Assembly: GCA_041650795.1 (NCBI GenBank)
Contig: JBAZKK010000010.1
Location: forward strand, 1 to 31,961
DNA from: JBAZKK01 sp041650795
GTDB lineage: Bacteria > Omnitrophota > Gorgyraeia > Gygaellales > Profunditerraquicolaceae
DNA: 31,961 nt
Direction: 5' to 3'
The notes under the pieces are model-generated. The model ran no database searches, was not told where the DNA came from, and saw only the letters and a list, made by a program, of their open reading frames with translations. Each line of letters begins with the position of its first letter. Position 1 is the first letter of the stretch. The translations under genes were made by a program, and so were the position numbers. This document shows positions 30,101 through 31,961 of this stretch, one piece after another.

Positions 30101-30544
30101 GGCTTATCCAAGGGCGAGATTGAGCTTGTCAAGCGGGCAGCTATGCTGCATGACCTGGGGAAAATAGGCATCAGCGAAGAAATCCTGCGTAAGCGCAGCA
30201 AGCTCACCAGAAAAGAGTTCGAGCAGATTAAGAAGCATCCCCAGATCGGGGTAGACATTATAAGGCCCATCCAGTTTCTGCATTCCATTATTCCGCTTAT
30301 GCTTTATCATCACGAGCACTGGGACGGCAAGGGGTATCCTTACGGCTTAAAAGGCGAAGAGATACCTATGGGAGCCAGGATAGTAGCTCTTGCCGATGTG
30401 TACCAGGCCTTGACCTCCGACCGGCCTTATCGTAAGGCTTACAGCAGGGGCAAGGCCGTCAAGCTCATAAGGCAGAATGCCGGAAGCCAGTTTGACCCCA
30501 ATATCGTCGATGTTTTCCTGAGTATGCTTAAGAAGAATAAATAG
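27128..30544 (+). CDS. PAS/GAF sensor with GGDEF and HD-GYP output domains
   Basis: This is a 1138-residue cytoplasmic c-di-GMP signalling protein. The ATG at 27128 has AAGGA 6 bases ahead; the upstream TTG at 27101 lies beside the leader hairpin and is less likely. Order: PAS with C-Y-E-V...PCSFC (Cys87, Cys90), GAF (about 160-295), GAF (about 315-475), PAS with CYEV...PCDIC (Cys545, Cys548), PAS (about 615-735), GGDEF (about 755-915) and HD-GYP (about 940-1135). The cyclase signature is intact (GGEEF 834-838), with an REYD inhibitory site 5 residues before it. The phosphodiesterase has His1008-Asp1009 and HHEHWDGKGYPYG (from 1061). Both activities look possible. No transmembrane helix is seen, so it senses an internal signal. 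Confidence 0.93.
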   Translation: MEKTDSGASRKSTRAGEDGLFCGSCDEGALSQCRQLISIFDNIDEIIYVADPSTHEILYANRTLTKKFGDIVGRKCYEVLQGFNEPCSFCTNKYIFSGDNLNRSYIWEFQNTVNQHWYHCIDKAIRWPDGRLVRYELAIDITGSRLYGRRISRINECLLGFKNNPKENIDSLVKLCGELLEADCALYNCLEGEVLRTLNIWNEPAGYQKSGNAEGHICYDLVNRDSDDIMVIRDLQNSRYAKTDPNVACYNLQTYIGAPVKLSGEQIGSLCVVYKRDVEPCDDDKNILGIIAAAIAVEESRRSIKRDLEHSIEFERIISRLSTVFINLSPAEIDGAINRALEAIGRFSGVDRSYIFSVYDNQTKADNIYEWCLEGVESRMSALKGITAEMMPWFAKKIRNNEVIYIRNKDNMPAEAAREKDFMSKENLKSIIIVPLLYDKDVIGLIGFDSLKIEKAWSENDIAFLQTAGSIFATALKHKETDQALRAGETFLNSIFKSIQDGISVLDEGYNIIRVNPSMEKWYAYNMPLVGKKCYEVYHGRNRPCDICPTRRTIETKEAAYEIVPHTGKNGEVIGWLDLYSFPLVDSETGKISGVIEYVRDITARKQSDEALRASESKYRAVFENTGSATIIIEDDSTISLANSEFSALSGYSIKEIEWLKSWKDFVAKEDLEMMERYHQLRLANPDAAPKRYEFRFTDKTGNIRDIYLVVDMIPGTKKSVASLIDISERRKNEIEREKLNKELLRSNERLKQMVLMDPHTGLYNHRYLIEVVEREFYRAKRHAHPLSVIMLDLDYFKSINDVYGHAFGDLVLKQLSSQLKQMVREYDIVVRYGGEEFVIISPATDNAQGLTLAHRILDALTLYNFGNDKHTVKLKLSLAVASYPEDHALKGIELVELTEKILSKAKESGGNRVYSSSDLIKDKTDAMIVSRANTEAKFLKDKIEKLTKRTNQGLIESVSAFAKTIELKDQCTGEHVERTVRYATDLARELGLSKGEIELVKRAAMLHDLGKIGISEEILRKRSKLTRKEFEQIKKHPQIGVDIIRPIQFLHSIIPLMLYHHEHWDGKGYPYGLKGEEIPMGARIVALADVYQALTSDRPYRKAYSRGKAVKLIRQNAGSQFDPNIVDVFLSMLKKNK

Positions 30545-30557
30545 CCGTTCTTTTAGG

Positions 30558-30620
30558 AGGGACGGTTCTGGAGCCATCTTAAGATGGGGACACCTTTGCT
30601 TTGGGTCTAGAACCGTCCCT
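30558..30620. repeat. Inverted-repeat element between the sensor gene and purB
   Basis: A perfect 12-bp inverted repeat (AGGGACGGTTCT at 30558-30569, AGAACCGTCCCT at 30609-30620) encloses a 14-bp palindrome CCATCTTAAGATGG (30574-30587). The fold would be a branched hairpin followed by a T-rich stretch, so it may also terminate transcription of the sensor gene. It looks like a REP-type or MITE-like element. Confidence 0.85.
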
Positions 30621-30630
30621 ACTTTTTTAT

Positions 30631-30658
30631 TTGCTAAATGCGGTATTTCTGATATAAT
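30631..30658 (+). promoter_or_regulatory. Promoter of purB
   Basis: TTGCTA (30631-30636) and a perfect TATAAT (30653-30658) are 16 bases apart, 50 bases upstream of the purB ATG and immediately downstream of the inverted-repeat element. Confidence 0.7.
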
Positions 30659-30708
30659 AAACCCTCTGGCTTTTGGAGTATCCTAACCGTTTACTTAGAG
30701 GAGTGGAT

Positions 30709-31961
30709 ATGATTGAGCGCTACAGTCTGCCCATGATGGCGCGTATCTGGAAAGACGAGTTCAAGTTCCAGACTATGCTGGAGATAGAACTCTTTGCCTT
30801 GGAAGCCCTTACTATACAAAAGCAGGTCCCTCCGGGAGTAGCAGGACGCATCCGCAAAAAAGCGCATTTTAGCCTTCCCAGAATCAAAAAACTCGAAGAA
30901 AAAACACAACATGATGTAGTGGCTTTCGTTACCGATGTGGCACAAAATATTGGGGCGGATGCAAGATACCTACATCTAGGGTTAACCTCATCTGATTTGC
31001 TTGATACAACACTTGGGGTTCAGTTGGCAGCTGCCTCTGATATCCTTATCGAAGACCTGGATAATCTTTTGCGCTTATTGGCTAAGAAAGCCACTAGATA
31101 CAAGGATATGGTGTGTATCGGACGCACCCACGGTGTTCACGCCGAACCCACCACCTTCGGGTTGAAGCTTGCGCTTTGGTTTGACGAAACGCGCCGCAAC
31201 CTAAAGCGGCTTAAAGAGGCGCGCACAGAGATTGCTGTAGGCAAGATCTCCGGGGCCGTCGGCACATACTCCAATGTTGAGCCGGCAGTAGAGGCATATA
31301 TCTGTAAAAAGTTGAAGCTTAAGGCCGCGGGCATATCTACCCAGGTTATCCAGCGCGATATCTACGCCCATTACATGGCTATCCTTGCCGTGATTGCCGC
31401 CAGCCTCGAGAAGTTTTCCTTGGAGATACGCCATCTGCAGCGTACCGAGGTGCGTGAAGCGGAGGAGCCTTTCGGCAAAGGGCAGAAGGGTTCTTCTGCC
31501 ATGCCGCATAAGCGTAACCCCGTAATCTGCGAGAGGATTTGCGGCCTGAGCCGTATCCTGCGCGCCAACGCCGTCGTGGCCCTTGAGAATGTTGCCCTCT
31601 GGCATGAGCGCGACATTAGCCATTCTTCTGCCGAACGCGTGATTATGCCGGATTCCACTATCGCCCTGGATTATATGCTGCATAAATTTATCGAGGTCTT
31701 AAGCGGCATGACGGTGTATCCCGAGAGGATGTTGGCCAACCTCGTCCAGACGCGGGGGTTGATATTTTCGCAGCGGGTTCTTCTTACCCTTATGGAAAAG
31801 GGACTGACCCGTCCGGTCGCTTATGACATAGTGCAGCGCAACGCCTCCAGGTGCTGGCAGGAAGGCAGGGACTTTAAGGCCTTGCTGTCGGCGGATAAGC
31901 AAGTAGCGCGCTACCTTAAGCCGCGTGAATTAGAGATGATTTTTGACCTGGATTATTACCT
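30709..31961 (+). CDS. purB: Adenylosuccinate lyase (PurB), 3' end outside the window
   Basis: PurB removes fumarate from SAICAR and from adenylosuccinate, two steps of purine synthesis. The frame stays open for 417 codons to the window edge; the family usually has about 430-460 residues, so only the last few are missing. Recognisable parts are MIERYSLPMMARIW at the start, LTSSDLLDT, GRTHGVHAEPTTFG with catalytic histidine, and WHERDISHSSAER with the second histidine. The lyase signature GSSAMPHKRNP (261-271) has Ser262 or Ser263 as the catalytic base. The ribosome site AGAGGAG precedes the ATG. A second purine gene (purN) is 17 kb away in the same window, not adjacent. Confidence 0.96.
   Translation, partial: MIERYSLPMMARIWKDEFKFQTMLEIELFALEALTIQKQVPPGVAGRIRKKAHFSLPRIKKLEEKTQHDVVAFVTDVAQNIGADARYLHLGLTSSDLLDTTLGVQLAAASDILIEDLDNLLRLLAKKATRYKDMVCIGRTHGVHAEPTTFGLKLALWFDETRRNLKRLKEARTEIAVGKISGAVGTYSNVEPAVEAYICKKLKLKAAGISTQVIQRDIYAHYMAILAVIAASLEKFSLEIRHLQRTEVREAEEPFGKGQKGSSAMPHKRNPVICERICGLSRILRANAVVALENVALWHERDISHSSAERVIMPDSTIALDYMLHKFIEVLSGMTVYPERMLANLVQTRGLIFSQRVLLTLMEKGLTRPVAYDIVQRNASRCWQEGRDFKALLSADKQVARYLKPRELEMIFDLDYY

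Overview
The window comes from a Gram-negative (diderm) bacterium. It encodes a TolC-type outer-membrane protein, an RND pump and lipoproteins with lipoboxes. The mix of an Rnf complex, large PAS/GAF/GGDEF/HD-GYP sensors, short coupled operons and many orphan lipoproteins looks like an uncultured lineage such as Omnitrophota. That placement is an inference from gene style and was not tested. No rRNA, phage, IS transposase or CRISPR array is visible.

Left part (1-8.4 kb). A tightly packed operon encodes a 59-residue ferritin-like protein, an alpha/beta hydrolase, an MtnX-like HAD phosphatase, a class III PLP aminotransferase and an arginase-fold ureohydrolase. It looks like an uncharacterised nitrogen or amine pathway. 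Convergent to it is a pair of overlapping half-size EamA/SMR-like membrane proteins. Then come a DegT-type aminotransferase, a half-size GDT1/UPF0016 cation transporter, tRNA-Thr(CGU) with a duplicated 3' end, and an MFS transporter.

Middle (8.4-18.3 kb). A complete rnfCGDEAB operon (ion-translocating ferredoxin:NAD+ oxidoreductase) is translationally coupled to purN. On the minus strand is an FtsH-type AAA+ protease followed by an overlapping lipoprotein gene. Enolase with a DivIC/FtsB-like gene and the initiator tRNA with a strong terminator follow.

Right part (18.4-32 kb). A TetR regulator and a TolC/adaptor/RND operon share near-identical promoter-operator modules. The RND pump has lost the canonical proton-relay residues, and its adaptor lacks the usual lipoyl/hairpin region. 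Next come a stand-alone HD-GYP protein, a patatin-like lipoprotein, a DUF2934-like small protein, a chagasin-type protease inhibitor, a large PAS/GAF/GGDEF/HD-GYP protein with a terminator-containing leader, and purB, which runs off the window.

Three kinds of non-coding repeat stand out. Arrays of a 13-bp palindrome (GGAAA-N3-TTTCC) phased at 23 bp occur at three promoter regions. A hairpin-rich element occurs beside both tRNA genes. A 12-bp inverted repeat with an inner palindrome lies upstream of purB.
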